Shown here one piece after another: positions 1 through 8,144 of a stretch of DNA of 44,301 nt. Both the position numbers and the translations under genes were made by a program. This DNA is from Pseudomonas sp. PB101 (lineage in GTDB: Bacteria; Pseudomonadota; Gammaproteobacteria; Pseudomonadales; Pseudomonadaceae), in contig NZ_RWIR01000068.1 in NCBI RefSeq assembly GCF_009764265.1, positions 1 through 44,301 on the forward strand, read 5' to 3'. Every line of letters begins with the position of its first letter. The first letter of the stretch is position 1. The notes below the pieces were generated by a model. It had not been told where the DNA came from, did no database searches, and saw only the letters and a list, made by a program, of their open reading frames with translations.

Positions 1-2059
1 CCGGGTGGTTGATGCGCAGCACTTCGCCGTCGGGTTTGCGTTCCAGCGTGGTGGTCTGACCCAGCGCGTCGGTGACGGCGACCAGGTGCTGGCGCTCGTC
101 GAAGCGGTAGGTGGTGTTTTTACCCGAGCAATCCTGGAAGCGTTCGACCTGGGCCAGGGTGTTCCACCACAGGTATTTGGACTTGTGGGTCGCATCGATG
201 ATGGTGTGCGGCAAGCCGTCGTCGCCGTTGAGGTATTCGGTGGTATTGCCCAGGGCGTCGACTTCGGCGATGAGGTTGCCCTTGTCGTCGTAACGAGCTT
301 GCCAGGTGCTGCCGTCGGGGTAGTCCACCTGCGTGATCAGCGGCGTCAGGTGGTGATAACGGTATTTGATCGTGCGCCCGAGCGGGTCGGTCTCTTCGAG
401 CAGGCGTGAGTATTCGTCGTACTTGAGTGTGATGCTGTTGCCTTCGGGCAATGTCAGGCCGGTCATGTTGCCGGTGTCATCGATGTTGATGACGTAGTGC
501 TCGCCGCCGAAGTCGCGGCTGGCTGTGATGCGATGATCGGCGTTGTAGTGAATCTCGGCTTCGCGCCCGAGCACGTCAGTGACCCGCGTGGTGCGCGCCT
601 TGCTGTCGTAGCGGAACTGGAAGCGCTCGCCATCGCTGGTCCAATGCTCCACTACCCGTTGCTGGCTGTCGATGTGCTCCCAGCGGTAATTGCAGGTCAG
701 GCCCAGGGCGTTGCTGTGGCTGGCCATCACGCCGTCGATGTAGCTGAAACGGCGCACTGAATCGCCGTTGCGGTTGATGACTTCAGCAAGCTGGCCGTTG
801 TCGTCGTAACGGTATTGCACCAGGGTTTCAACGGCCTCGTTGTCGACCACGCGCCTGACATCGCTCAGGCGGCCCAGCGGGTTGTCGTAATGCAGGTGCA
901 CCCGCACGCCACCGGTGGCGCTGATGTCGGTGAGCGTGCCTTCGGCGGTGTGGGTGAAATGCAGGAAGTGGCCCAGGGCGTTTTCGATGCGTTGCAGCGG
1001 TACGGGGATGTTGTCGTCCGCGACTTCACCGAAGTAGAAAAACGTGTTGTCGAGGGTTTGCAGCAGATAGTGGCCGCCCTCGGTGCAGACCAGATGCACC
1101 TGTTCATGGGGGTTGTAGATGCGCTCCCCCGGCTGCACGTCCACGAACGGAACGCTGCGCCCCTGATTGTCGGTGAGGTACACGAAGGAGCCACTGCGAC
1201 GCAGGCTTTGCTCCCAGGGCAAGACCCAACCCTTGCCGAGCACGCTGTCGACGCTCAGGTCACTGCCATAGAAGCGCGACCAGTGGATTGGCATCAAGCC
1301 CGGCAGGCTGAAGTCGGTTTCGTCGGTAATGACCTTGCGGCCCGTGGTGGCGTCGACCGGGTTGCCGATCAAGCCTCCCACCGCACGCTCGATGGCCGGC
1401 CCCACGACGTAACGCGAGGCGACCTCACCGGCGACGAACCCGGCGGTGAACTTCAGTGCGCAGGGCATGACGGCTTTCATGCCGGCCTGGGTCCCGGCCT
1501 TGATCAGTTGGGCGATACCGCCCGCTGCGCCGGCGACTGCCATGAGGATGTCGACCGTGGTCCGCAGCCAACCGGGAATCTCGTCATCCACCGGCAGGTA
1601 ACGATAGGTTCCGCCACCGATGAAGACGTTGTCCGAGCCGCTGGATAGAGTTGCGCCGCAGGTCATTTTGTCGCCCTTGCGGGCGGCGGCCGTGCCGTTG
1701 ATGAAGACGTTGGTGGAGCCCTCGGCGACCTTTACCGGACCGGGATGCTTGTCGCAGGCCCCCGTGCTTTTTGCGACATGAGCAGCCTTGCGACTGTTGA
1801 TGAACACGTTGGGCGACGCGGTGACGAGGGTCCCCGCGGGTGAAGAAAACATGCTGCCTATCTTCTCCCCGGCCGCGGTGAGCAGGCTACCTCCGACGCC
1901 TGCGGCCAAGCCCGCCAATAGTGCCACGCCGAATCCACAGGTAAACGTCGCGATCGCCACCGTGGCGACCAGCGCTATGCCAAGCGCTGCGCCGATGAGA
2001 AACCCGCCCAGGGCGCTGGTGTGCGACAGTTCATCGCCAAACCTTGCGGCTTCGAACAT
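1..2059 (-). CDS. PAAR-Rhs T6SS effector, N-terminal part (runs off left edge)
   Basis: An open frame of 686 codons begins at ATG 2059 and reaches the left edge without a stop, so the C-terminal toxin tip is not seen. Residues 2-13 (FEAARFGDELSH) match the prePAAR pattern AAR..D...H. Residues about 16-60 are a Gly/Ala-rich hydrophobic stretch with the look of a translocation transmembrane region. Residues about 70-152 form a PAAR domain, with candidate zinc ligands His94, Cys102, His105 and Cys134. RHS/YD repeats follow from about residue 230. PAAR-Rhs proteins cap the VgrG spike, and the Rhs shell encloses a C-terminal toxin. A good ribosome site (AGGAGT) sits inside the end of the upstream chaperone gene, which leaves 5 bases between the two genes. 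The family is clear; the toxin activity and its immunity gene lie outside the window. Confidence 0.93.
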   Translation of the reverse strand, partial: MFEAARFGDELSHTSALGGFLIGAALGIALVATVAIATFTCGFGVALLAGLAAGVGGSLLTAAGEKIGSMFSSPAGTLVTASPNVFINSRKAAHVAKSTGACDKHPGPVKVAEGSTNVFINGTAAARKGDKMTCGATLSSGSDNVFIGGGTYRYLPVDDEIPGWLRTTVDILMAVAGAAGGIAQLIKAGTQAGMKAVMPCALKFTAGFVAGEVASRYVVGPAIERAVGGLIGNPVDATTGRKVITDETDFSLPGLMPIHWSRFYGSDLSVDSVLGKGWVLPWEQSLRRSGSFVYLTDNQGRSVPFVDVQPGERIYNPHEQVHLVCTEGGHYLLQTLDNTFFYFGEVADDNIPVPLQRIENALGHFLHFTHTAEGTLTDISATGGVRVHLHYDNPLGRLSDVRRVVDNEAVETLVQYRYDDNGQLAEVINRNGDSVRRFSYIDGVMASHSNALGLTCNYRWEHIDSQQRVVEHWTSDGERFQFRYDSKARTTRVTDVLGREAEIHYNADHRITASRDFGGEHYVINIDDTGNMTGLTLPEGNSITLKYDEYSRLLEETDPLGRTIKYRYHHLTPLITQVDYPDGSTWQARYDDKGNLIAEVDALGNTTEYLNGDDGLPHTIIDATHKSKYLWWNTLAQVERFQDCSGKNTTYRFDERQHLVAVTDALGQTTTLERKPDGEVLRINHP

Positions 2060-2064
2060 GGCCG

Positions 2065-2532
2065 TTACTCCTGTGCGCTGGAGTCGGTCTGGGGGCCGCC
2101 GGGCTGGCGAGGCTGAAAGCTCGCCAGCAGGTCAATCCAGTTCTGATTCTGCTCGCGGCTGAAGTCAGCCTGGGCTGTGGTGGAAAAAATGATTGCGCGT
2201 CCAGGCTCGATCAGGAACGCCGCCTGGCGCTGATAGAAAGGTCGGCCATCGGTCATGTAATACGCATCGATCTGCACGCCCTCGATCGGCGCCGTGGTCG
2301 ACAGCGCAACGGCCTTCTTGCCCAGCAGCGTATAGCCGCGCAACTTGGACGCGAGCATCTTGATCTGACGCTCGACGTAGGCCTTGAGCGCTTCGCCGGG
2401 CAGTAATGTGTCCCGGGAAATAGTGATGCTCAACGGCGCCGGAATACTCGCCCCCAACACAAACATGTTCACCGTGCGGTCCTGAAAACCTTGCGGCAAC
2501 GCGATGCTGCCTTCCTGCAACTCATAATCCAT
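2065..2532 (-). CDS. Eag-type T6SS effector chaperone (DUF1795)
   Basis: This 155-aa protein has the length and layout of DUF1795 (DcrB-like fold) Eag chaperones, including the early GxxxxPxGxQDRTVNMF segment. Eag proteins bind the transmembrane segments of PAAR effectors in the producing cell and keep them soluble until they are loaded on VgrG (established for EagT6 and EagR). Its stop lies 5 bases before the Rhs start, the usual chaperone-effector arrangement, and the Rhs carries the matching prePAAR motif and hydrophobic region. An AGGAAG ribosome site precedes ATG 2532. The C-terminal tail (about residues 140-155) is polar and probably flexible. The family call is firm; pairing with this Rhs rests on position. 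Confidence 0.9.
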   Translation of the reverse strand: MDYELQEGSIALPQGFQDRTVNMFVLGASIPAPLSITISRDTLLPGEALKAYVERQIKMLASKLRGYTLLGKKAVALSTTAPIEGVQIDAYYMTDGRPFYQRQAAFLIEPGRAIIFSTTAQADFSREQNQNWIDLLASFQPRQPGGPQTDSSAQE

Positions 2533-2568
2533 TTCGGGTAACTTCCTGGAATCAAAAAAATAAGGCGT

Positions 2569-3150
2569 TCAGCGCACGGCAAGACCATCAAGCATGCCGT
2601 CAAAATCCACCAGCCAGAGACTGAGCGCGGGCCGGGCCGGATCAATCTCGCAAGCAATACTCAGCCATTGCACATCGTCACGCCCGGCAATAGGCACCAA
2701 GGCACCGACCAGACGCGCGTGACGATCGGCATGGTCGGACTTGAAATGCAGATCCACCGACTTCGCCGCACTGCCGGCCACGCGGACATCGCGCTGGCGG
2801 ATGATGCGCACGTCCGGATGGTCCTGGCGAAACGCCTGCACCGAGGCTTCGAAAAGCTGCTCCAGGGTCTGCCCCTGTTGCACATCACGACGCTTGATGC
2901 TGAGGCTGACCGATTCGCCTTCGTGCTCGAGGGTGGTCTGCACCTCACGGAAATTGAACCCCGTCGGGAATCCCAGATTGAAGCCACCGAAGTTGAAACT
3001 GCTGGGCGTGTCTTGCAGCGCCACCACAGGTTCGGGTTCGGGCTCCGGCTCGGGCTCAATGACCGGCGCGTTCTGTAGCTCGACGCGAGCAGCTTCCTCC
3101 TGCGCGATACGCTTTTCGGAAATCCGATCGTAGAGGCTGGTTCTGATCAT
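2569..3150 (-). CDS. Second DUF1795/DcrB-like protein with Pro-Glu linker
   Basis: The protein has 193 aa. Residues 1-35 look helical and charged, residues about 32-42 are an alternating Pro-Glu run, and residues about 65-193 show the beta/alpha pattern of a DcrB-like domain related to DUF1795 chaperones. It lies between vgrG (stop at 3163) and the clear Eag gene, all on one strand with short gaps, so it is probably co-transcribed with the spike and effector. It may be a second loading factor, or an adaptor that links chaperone and VgrG. Similarity to DUF1795 is weaker than for the next gene. No signal peptide is visible, so cytoplasmic action is likely. Confidence 0.65.
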   Translation of the reverse strand: MIRTSLYDRISEKRIAQEEAARVELQNAPVIEPEPEPEPEPVVALQDTPSSFNFGGFNLGFPTGFNFREVQTTLEHEGESVSLSIKRRDVQQGQTLEQLFEASVQAFRQDHPDVRIIRQRDVRVAGSAAKSVDLHFKSDHADRHARLVGALVPIAGRDDVQWLSIACEIDPARPALSLWLVDFDGMLDGLAVR

Positions 3151-3162
3151 GGCGCCACTACC

Positions 3163-5016
3163 TCAGTCATTGACCCTGACCTCGGAACCGGTGATCTGGG
3201 TCGTCCCGGTGCTCGTCGTGGTGATCGCCTTGCCCTTGATCTCGATGCCGTCCGGCGTGAGGGTGATGCTGCTGTCTCCCACCTGAAGAATGATGTGCTG
3301 TTTGGCACTGACCTGAATGAACTGGTTGTCGACCTGGATCGTCAGCGAGCCTTCCTGGACATTCATCACCGTGTCTTTCTTGATGGTTTCGGTGTGCGTG
3401 CCACCGACCGTGATCGTGCGGTTGCTGCCGACACTGTGGGTCTCGTCGACCTCGATCTCGGTGTCCATGTTGCGCTCGGCATGCATGATGATCTGCTCGG
3501 CGCCGGACTTGTCTTCGAAGCGGAAGAAGTTCGCCGTACCGCCGTCACCCTTCATCGACCGGGTCAGGAACCCGCTCTGGGTCTTGTTCGCCGGCAGCGA
3601 CCACGGTGGGGTGTTCTGGCTGTTGTAGAGGCTGCCCATGACCAGCGGGCGGTCGGGGTTGCCGTCGAGGAACACCACCACGACTTCATCGCCCACTCGG
3701 GGAATCTGGATGCTGCCGAAGCCGCCGCTGGCACCCGCCTGGGCGACGCGGACCCAGCAGGAGCTCTTGTCGTTGTGCTCGCCCTTGCGGTCCCAGTGAA
3801 ACTGCACCTTCACCCGGCCGAGTTCGTCGGTGAAGATTTCCTCCCCCGGCGGACCGACGATGATCGCGGTTTGCGGGCCGGAGATGGTCGGGCGCGGGGT
3901 AGTGAGTTGAGGTCGGAAGACGATCTTTTTGCGCACGCAGGCGAAGGTGTTGTAGTAGCTCGCCTGATGCCCGCTGAGGTAGTTGTTGTGGCCTTCGCTT
4001 TCGACGCTCATCAGCAGGAACTGACGATCCTCGGCAGGGCCTTGATCGTGATCGTAATGCTGCAGCAGCTCGAAGGTGTAGCCGGGTTTCATCGCACGGC
4101 AGTTACTGGCGCCATGAAAACTCTTGCCCTTGAGTTCAAGTGCTTCGACCCGCAGCCGCAGCAGTGTTTCGCCTTCGTCGTAGGTGCCGTGAGTGTACTG
4201 GCCGGGGAAGTCGTAGATTTCGAATTCGTCGACATCGCCCTGCTTGTTCAGGCTCTTCATGGCGACCGGCAAGCGATTGGACGGCTGACGATAATCGAAG
4301 GTCTGGACCGCGATTTTCCCGGATTGCAACTGGCGATTGCCGCTCCATTGGGTGATGGAGTCGGCGGTCTCGGTGACCGATGCCGTGTGGTAGCGGATCT
4401 GCGGTTGTTCAGGCAACGGCAGCAGCGTGCTGGAGTCGTCGCAGATGATCATGGTGTGGCCTTCGGCAGTGTGCTCGAAGTAGTAGAACATCCCCTCTTC
4501 TTCCAGCAGGCGCTGGACAAAGTTGAAGTCCGTTTCACGGTACTGGGTGATGTAGGTGTAATGCTTGAGCGGCTTGCTCAGGCGAAACTCGTGCCGGGAA
4601 AACGCCGGGCACAACGCAAACACCTGGGTGACGACATCTTCCACCGTACAGCCCTGGAAAATGCGCGTGTCGAAGCGGTTCTTCAGCATCGAGAACCAAG
4701 GGTTCAGCGTCGCCGTATAGCGGGCCATGCCGCCGTCGCTGCCGATGCTGGCAAACCGCGTGAGGTAGCCTGCCAGGTAACGAGGCGAGGCATCCGCCAG
4801 CTCGATTTCCAGAACCACGTGCTGGCCCATCATCGATTTCAGCTCGACGCCGGAGTCCTGGCACACCAGCAGCAATTCGAAGTTGTACGCACGGGACAGA
4901 CCTTCCGTTCCCCTGAAGGACTCAAGCAACAATTGCTGTTCGGGGTTGGCGAGGTTCTTGAACTTGAACAGGCGCCGATTTTGCGGGGAAAGCATTGCGG
5001 CAAGGTCCATCAACAT
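3163..5016 (-). CDS. vgrG: T6SS spike protein VgrG (TssI)
   Basis: This 617-aa protein is a full-length VgrG. It starts with the gp27-like region (LFKFKNLANPEQQLLLESFR onward), followed by the gp5/OB-fold segment with GRVKVQFHWDRKGEHNDKSS and SCWVRVAQAGASGGFGSIQI. It ends in a repetitive beta-helix (SVGSNRTITVGGTHTETIKK and DSSITLTPDGIEIKGK). There is no enzymatic C-terminal extension, so it is a structural carrier rather than an evolved VgrG. It forms the trimeric puncturing tip on the Hcp tube and should carry the PAAR-Rhs encoded downstream. AAGGAG at 5023-5028 is well placed for ATG 5016; a second in-frame Met two codons later is possible. It opens a minus-strand operon with two chaperone-like genes and rhs. 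Confidence 0.96.
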   Translation of the reverse strand: MLMDLAAMLSPQNRRLFKFKNLANPEQQLLLESFRGTEGLSRAYNFELLLVCQDSGVELKSMMGQHVVLEIELADASPRYLAGYLTRFASIGSDGGMARYTATLNPWFSMLKNRFDTRIFQGCTVEDVVTQVFALCPAFSRHEFRLSKPLKHYTYITQYRETDFNFVQRLLEEEGMFYYFEHTAEGHTMIICDDSSTLLPLPEQPQIRYHTASVTETADSITQWSGNRQLQSGKIAVQTFDYRQPSNRLPVAMKSLNKQGDVDEFEIYDFPGQYTHGTYDEGETLLRLRVEALELKGKSFHGASNCRAMKPGYTFELLQHYDHDQGPAEDRQFLLMSVESEGHNNYLSGHQASYYNTFACVRKKIVFRPQLTTPRPTISGPQTAIIVGPPGEEIFTDELGRVKVQFHWDRKGEHNDKSSCWVRVAQAGASGGFGSIQIPRVGDEVVVVFLDGNPDRPLVMGSLYNSQNTPPWSLPANKTQSGFLTRSMKGDGGTANFFRFEDKSGAEQIIMHAERNMDTEIEVDETHSVGSNRTITVGGTHTETIKKDTVMNVQEGSLTIQVDNQFIQVSAKQHIILQVGDSSITLTPDGIEIKGKAITTTSTGTTQITGSEVRVND

Positions 5017-5029
5017 GTGTATCTCCTTG

Positions 5030-5726
5030 AAAACAGTGGAAAGCTACCGCCCTCTCTCAACCACTGCGCATAACGAATCAGATAAGAGGGTTAAACGCTG
5101 TTTGCCGCAACATTGATTTGGGCGAACACTTCGCCACCCTATGTTTTCGGACTGCGGCATGAGTCAATCTGCATGTTTTGTAAGAGACAACCTACAGAAC
5201 ACTCTTCATTTCCATCGAGCTCTCTTAAACATCCAGCGAAACTGCTCACACGAAATATTACGTCAGGAACTGCGACCTCAAGACAGTATGAAAGTGCCAT
5301 CACTCAAAAAATATTTGAGAAATTTGTCACACTTTTGCAGGTATCGCAGGTTCTGAACGCGGGAAGGAGACACCCATGTCATGCACTGTGTCAACCCACT
5401 CTCAGTGAATGCGGGTACTTCCACGCACCTCGAACTCAGTTCAGGACATTCCCTGAAAAATAATTATCGTCCCGCTGGCTGGCCAGAAACGCCGATATAT
5501 CAAGGATGAACGGGAAGTCAGGTGCCACTGATTGGCAACTAATGCCTTATTGCCATCATTGCCGAATGTAATGCGAATAACAAAAAATGGGATCCATGTT
5601 GAATTTTCCATCCCGCCGCGCAGTCTGAAGTGCGGCAGATAGCCATCACTTCGACATTGATGTTAAGTCGGATATTCGACAGCTCGACCGCAGCAACAAG
5701 GAAGCGCCTTTCCCCCAAGGACAGTG
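5030..5726. other. Divergent intergenic region between vgrG and the toxin gene
   Basis: About 700 bases of lower-GC sequence separate two divergent transcription units, so promoters for both should lie here. I see a 17-base interrupted palindrome (CTCAAA-AAATA-TTTGAG) at 5303-5319 in the most AT-rich stretch, a possible regulator site. I looked for a sigma-54 -24/-12 element in both directions and found no acceptable match. Short open frames on the plus strand (for example 5113-5463) lack a ribosome site and normal codon use, so I read no gene here. Confidence 0.5.
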
Positions 5727-5747
5727 ATGAGTAAATGGATCTTTTAG
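5727..5747 (+). other. Possible six-codon leader ORF overlapping the toxin start
   Basis: ATG 5727 opens a six-codon frame (MSKWIF) that ends at TAG 5747 and overlaps the start of the toxin gene (ATG 5735) in another frame. The best Shine-Dalgarno sequence in the region (AAGGA near 5717-5721) is better spaced for 5727 than for 5735. This could be chance, a translational brake on toxin synthesis, or a start lost by a small indel. Confidence 0.25.
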
Positions 5748-7093
5748 CCAACGTGCCCAGCTGGGCCGATGTCGAACGCAACCTCGACCAGAAATTCAGT
5801 GAGCTGAACCAGGGCGTCAACGACGGCCTGCAGAGCGTTCACGACAACTGGAACGGCTTCACCCGGCGTGTCAGCAATGGCGCGCGCCAGGCCTATGGCT
5901 ACATGGGCGGTCATCGCATCGATGCGGTGCATCAGGCGATGACCCTCTCCTACCCGATCATCCAGATGGACCTCAAGCGCAAGTGGGCCTCGATTGAAAT
6001 CGAGCAGATCCTGCCGGTGCTGCTGCAACTGGTCAAAGAAGTCTCGATGATTCTCGGCGGCAGCGTGGCGATCGGCACCGTGGCCGGCGGCGCAGCGGGG
6101 GCCTTCGCATTCGGCGTCGGCGCTGCCCCGGGAGCTGCTGCCGGGGCCGGTATCGGCCTGCAGGTCGGCAACCTGATTCTCATGGGCCTGGGCCTGTCCG
6201 CCATCGCCGAATACTTTTACCAGGGCCTGCCCGCCTGCCTCTCGACCTTGCAGGAAGGCATCGCCACGGCCTGGCATGCCGAAGAAGGCGTCAAACCGTC
6301 CGGCCTGGACCCCAGCGGCGGCTCCGCTGCACTGGTACAGGAGCGCGTCGAACGCGCGGCACGACAACTGGCCCGCGGACAGGAGCAACTTGTACTGCTG
6401 TTGCTCACCGGCATCGTCACCTACCTGACACGGGGTCAGATGAAAGCGGGTGTGATGAACAGCATGGAAAGCATCGCGACCCGCAGCGCGAAGCTTCAGG
6501 CAGAGATTTCGAACAGGGAGCTGGCGGGTTGGTTGGCAAGGAATGAGCAGAAGTTGCTGGCTCGGGATGAGTTGCGGGTGAGGGAACCGGCGCCTCTGAA
6601 CAAGGTCGAGAATCTCTCACCGGATACTCCAGCTCACAAACCACAGACTGTACAAAAGCTAGAAGAAATACCCCGCCACAAGCTAGGGAAAATCACAGGT
6701 ACATACTCAGCTGTCGAGCCGGGGCCACTAGACCCAAGGCTTGCTGAAACCTTCTCCGGAGGCCGATATACTTCAGTGATTCTGGAAAACGATACTGTAT
6801 TAAAAAGAGCAGGGATAGAAGGACAACCTCTCGGACAGTTTTTCGGGCAAGAGACCCCGTCTGGGATACTACAAACTCGCATCGACAAAGCAGTTCTGCC
6901 AGAATGGCCAGGGGGTGGAAAATCCCCAATCGATACTGCTTTCGAAGTTAAAATTCCGGCCGGCACGGAAGTTTACATAGGTGAGGTTGGCTCCCAATCC
7001 GGCTTCTATGTTGGTGGCACAGAGCAAATCGTCGTCGTTAAACCTTGGACAATCGAAGGCGTTCAAATAATGGGATCGAGCCCTCTAAAATGA
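5735..7093 (+). CDS. Polymorphic toxin-like protein: DUF6861-like N-terminus, NAD-consuming-type C-terminus
   Basis: The protein has 452 aa. Residues 1-100 are amphipathic and begin MDLLANVPSWADVERN. Residues 105-165 are Gly/Ala-rich hydrophobic (glycine-zipper-like, likely membrane-inserting), and 195-285 are helical. This layout resembles Pseudomonas proteins annotated DUF6861 (from memory). After a linker, residues about 335-440 form a separate domain with GGRYTSVIL, VLKRAG, PLGQFF, FEVKIPAGTEVYIGEV and GGTEQIVV. That order recalls the TNT/ADP-ribosyltransferase-like NAD-consuming toxins, where a Gln in a GGxxQ-type turn is catalytic (Gln431 here). The superfamily call is inference. GC falls at about base 6640, where this domain begins, as expected for an exchangeable toxin tip. 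The stop overlaps the next start (ATGA), coupling it to an immunity candidate. Likely a T6SS cargo, given the neighbours. Confidence 0.7.
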   Translation: MDLLANVPSWADVERNLDQKFSELNQGVNDGLQSVHDNWNGFTRRVSNGARQAYGYMGGHRIDAVHQAMTLSYPIIQMDLKRKWASIEIEQILPVLLQLVKEVSMILGGSVAIGTVAGGAAGAFAFGVGAAPGAAAGAGIGLQVGNLILMGLGLSAIAEYFYQGLPACLSTLQEGIATAWHAEEGVKPSGLDPSGGSAALVQERVERAARQLARGQEQLVLLLLTGIVTYLTRGQMKAGVMNSMESIATRSAKLQAEISNRELAGWLARNEQKLLARDELRVREPAPLNKVENLSPDTPAHKPQTVQKLEEIPRHKLGKITGTYSAVEPGPLDPRLAETFSGGRYTSVILENDTVLKRAGIEGQPLGQFFGQETPSGILQTRIDKAVLPEWPGGGKSPIDTAFEVKIPAGTEVYIGEVGSQSGFYVGGTEQIVVVKPWTIEGVQIMGSSPLK

Positions 7094-7365
7094 AAAATAT
7101 AACCGAAATAACAGCCATCCTAGAACGAATTTCCGAGTTACTACGCATTGGCGGAAAAAACGAATGGGCAGAACGTATTGACCAATACAGATTAGAGCTG
7201 CCTGGGGATACAGCGTATACAATATCCAAAATAATTACACTGTACGGTGGTCTTGGCTCTATTAACGACATTATTCTATACAACAATGGACAACCCATGA
7301 TCCAAGAGAACAACGAGTTGGATCTGCTTCTTTCAAAGCTACATGATCGGTGCATGGGCAGTTAG
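7090..7365 (+). CDS. Small immunity candidate (DUF6966-like), copy 1
   Basis: This 91-aa protein starts at ATG 7090, overlapping the toxin stop by four bases, which is typical of an effector-immunity pair. It is mostly helical, with LLRIGGKNEWAERIDQ, then LPGDTAYTISKI, then the hallmark ITLYGGLGSINDIILY and ENNELDLLLSKLHDRC. I recall this YGGMGSxND pattern from a small family listed as DUF6966, unverified. Two relatives lie downstream: an intact one (10959-11237) and a broken one (13800-14044). It has no signal peptide, so it should act in the cytoplasm, in keeping with an NAD-targeting toxin. Codon use is AT-rich like the toxin tip. Immunity function is inferred from position and coupling. 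Confidence 0.7.
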   Translation: MKNITEITAILERISELLRIGGKNEWAERIDQYRLELPGDTAYTISKIITLYGGLGSINDIILYNNGQPMIQENNELDLLLSKLHDRCMGS

Positions 7366-7425
7366 ATTTCTTATGATTTCTGTCACGAATCAATGTCGAT
7401 CGCGACATCAAGTACGGTAACGTAT

Positions 7426-7587
7426 CGAGCAGGTGGCGCAGCAACTGACTCACAGATAATCGCAAATAGTTTTTTTGCTGCTCACTGCTATCTGCGGGGC
7501 CAGATGAAATCGGGGATGGTGAGAAGCTTTGAATGCATCGCAACGGGAAGCTCCAAGCTTCAAAGCAAATATCAGACAAGCAGTTAA
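7426..7587 (+). pseudogene. Degraded fragment of a second copy of the toxin gene
   Basis: The translation over these bases contains CYLRGQMKSGMVRSFECIAT and SSKLQSK. These align with residues about 229-257 of the 452-aa toxin (TYLTRGQMKAGVMNSMESIA, then SAKLQAE). The nucleotide sequence also aligns, around the segment equivalent to 6370-6510. The flanking parts of a toxin gene are missing. An open frame of 64 codons from 7393 spans the fragment, but it lacks a ribosome site and is not a plausible product. This is the relic of a second toxin scaffold whose C-terminus has been lost. Confidence 0.75.
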
Positions 7588-7808
7588 CAGACTGTTATTG
7601 GCTTATTAGACAACCCCAAAATGACAATCTAAAAATATGACACCCTCAGAGTTGGAAGACCTGATTAAAAAACACCCGGACATTGCCGCATAACGCCACT
7701 TGAGCATATCGAAAAACGATCATGTTCACAACTGATAGGTGTTGGATGCCCACAGTTCTCGGTCTATACAACATTACTCACCTGAGTGATTTGAGTGTAC
7801 AAAAGCAC
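7588..7808 (+). other. AT-rich degraded stretch
   Basis: This stretch follows the toxin relic and holds no convincing gene. A tiny frame at 7637-7693 (MTPSELEDLIKKHPDIAA) is clean but very short and could be a gene remnant. The 7722-7808 part is open in the frame of the next gene, but it starts with low-quality, unconserved-looking sequence. Confidence 0.4.
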
Positions 7809-8105
7809 ATGACAAACTCACACCTGATAGAACTGCTTATTACACTCAAAGAGATCTTTCATAGTGAGAGCTGCCAAAATTTTGACTCAGGAATAAACGC
7901 GATAATTCGCCTAATGTCCGATGACCCTTTGCCGGACAGTAATGAATGGGCACAAGCGACTTCAATGTATAGAACTATGTCAGGTAGTAAATCAGGTTTC
8001 TCCGACGTCTACATTGATCGAGGTACCGCGGAGCAGCGAATCGCAGCCAACGCAAGACTGGATACAATTCGACAGATGTTGTGGGACGCATTTGAACGAA
8101 TCTGA
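7809..8105 (+). CDS. Small protein, possible immunity, unrecognised function
   Basis: I choose ATG 7809 (MTNSHLIELLITLKEIFHSE), giving 98 aa. The frame stays open back to 7722 but the extra residues look non-coding. The protein is acidic and helical with conserved-looking parts: a central segment of DPLPDSNEWAQATSMY, then GFSDVYIDRGTAEQRI, and a C-terminal LDTIRQMLWDAF. This resembles a small family of hypothetical proteins seen in toxin loci, but I cannot name it. It lies after a dead toxin fragment and before a DraG enzyme, so an orphan immunity role is plausible. The ribosome site is weak. Confidence 0.55.
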   Translation: MTNSHLIELLITLKEIFHSESCQNFDSGINAIIRLMSDDPLPDSNEWAQATSMYRTMSGSKSGFSDVYIDRGTAEQRIAANARLDTIRQMLWDAFERI

Positions 8106-8144
8106 ACTCAGGTACATCGTGACACATCATTGCCTGGTGCCAAG

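Noticed and set aside
3295..5073. 592-codon open frame on the plus strand opposite vgrG
   Set aside because: The minus strand clearly encodes VgrG; the opposite frame is a high-GC codon-bias shadow with no ribosome site or known motif.
5113..5463. 116-codon frame between vgrG and the toxin gene
   Set aside because: No ribosome site, odd composition and no recognisable domain.
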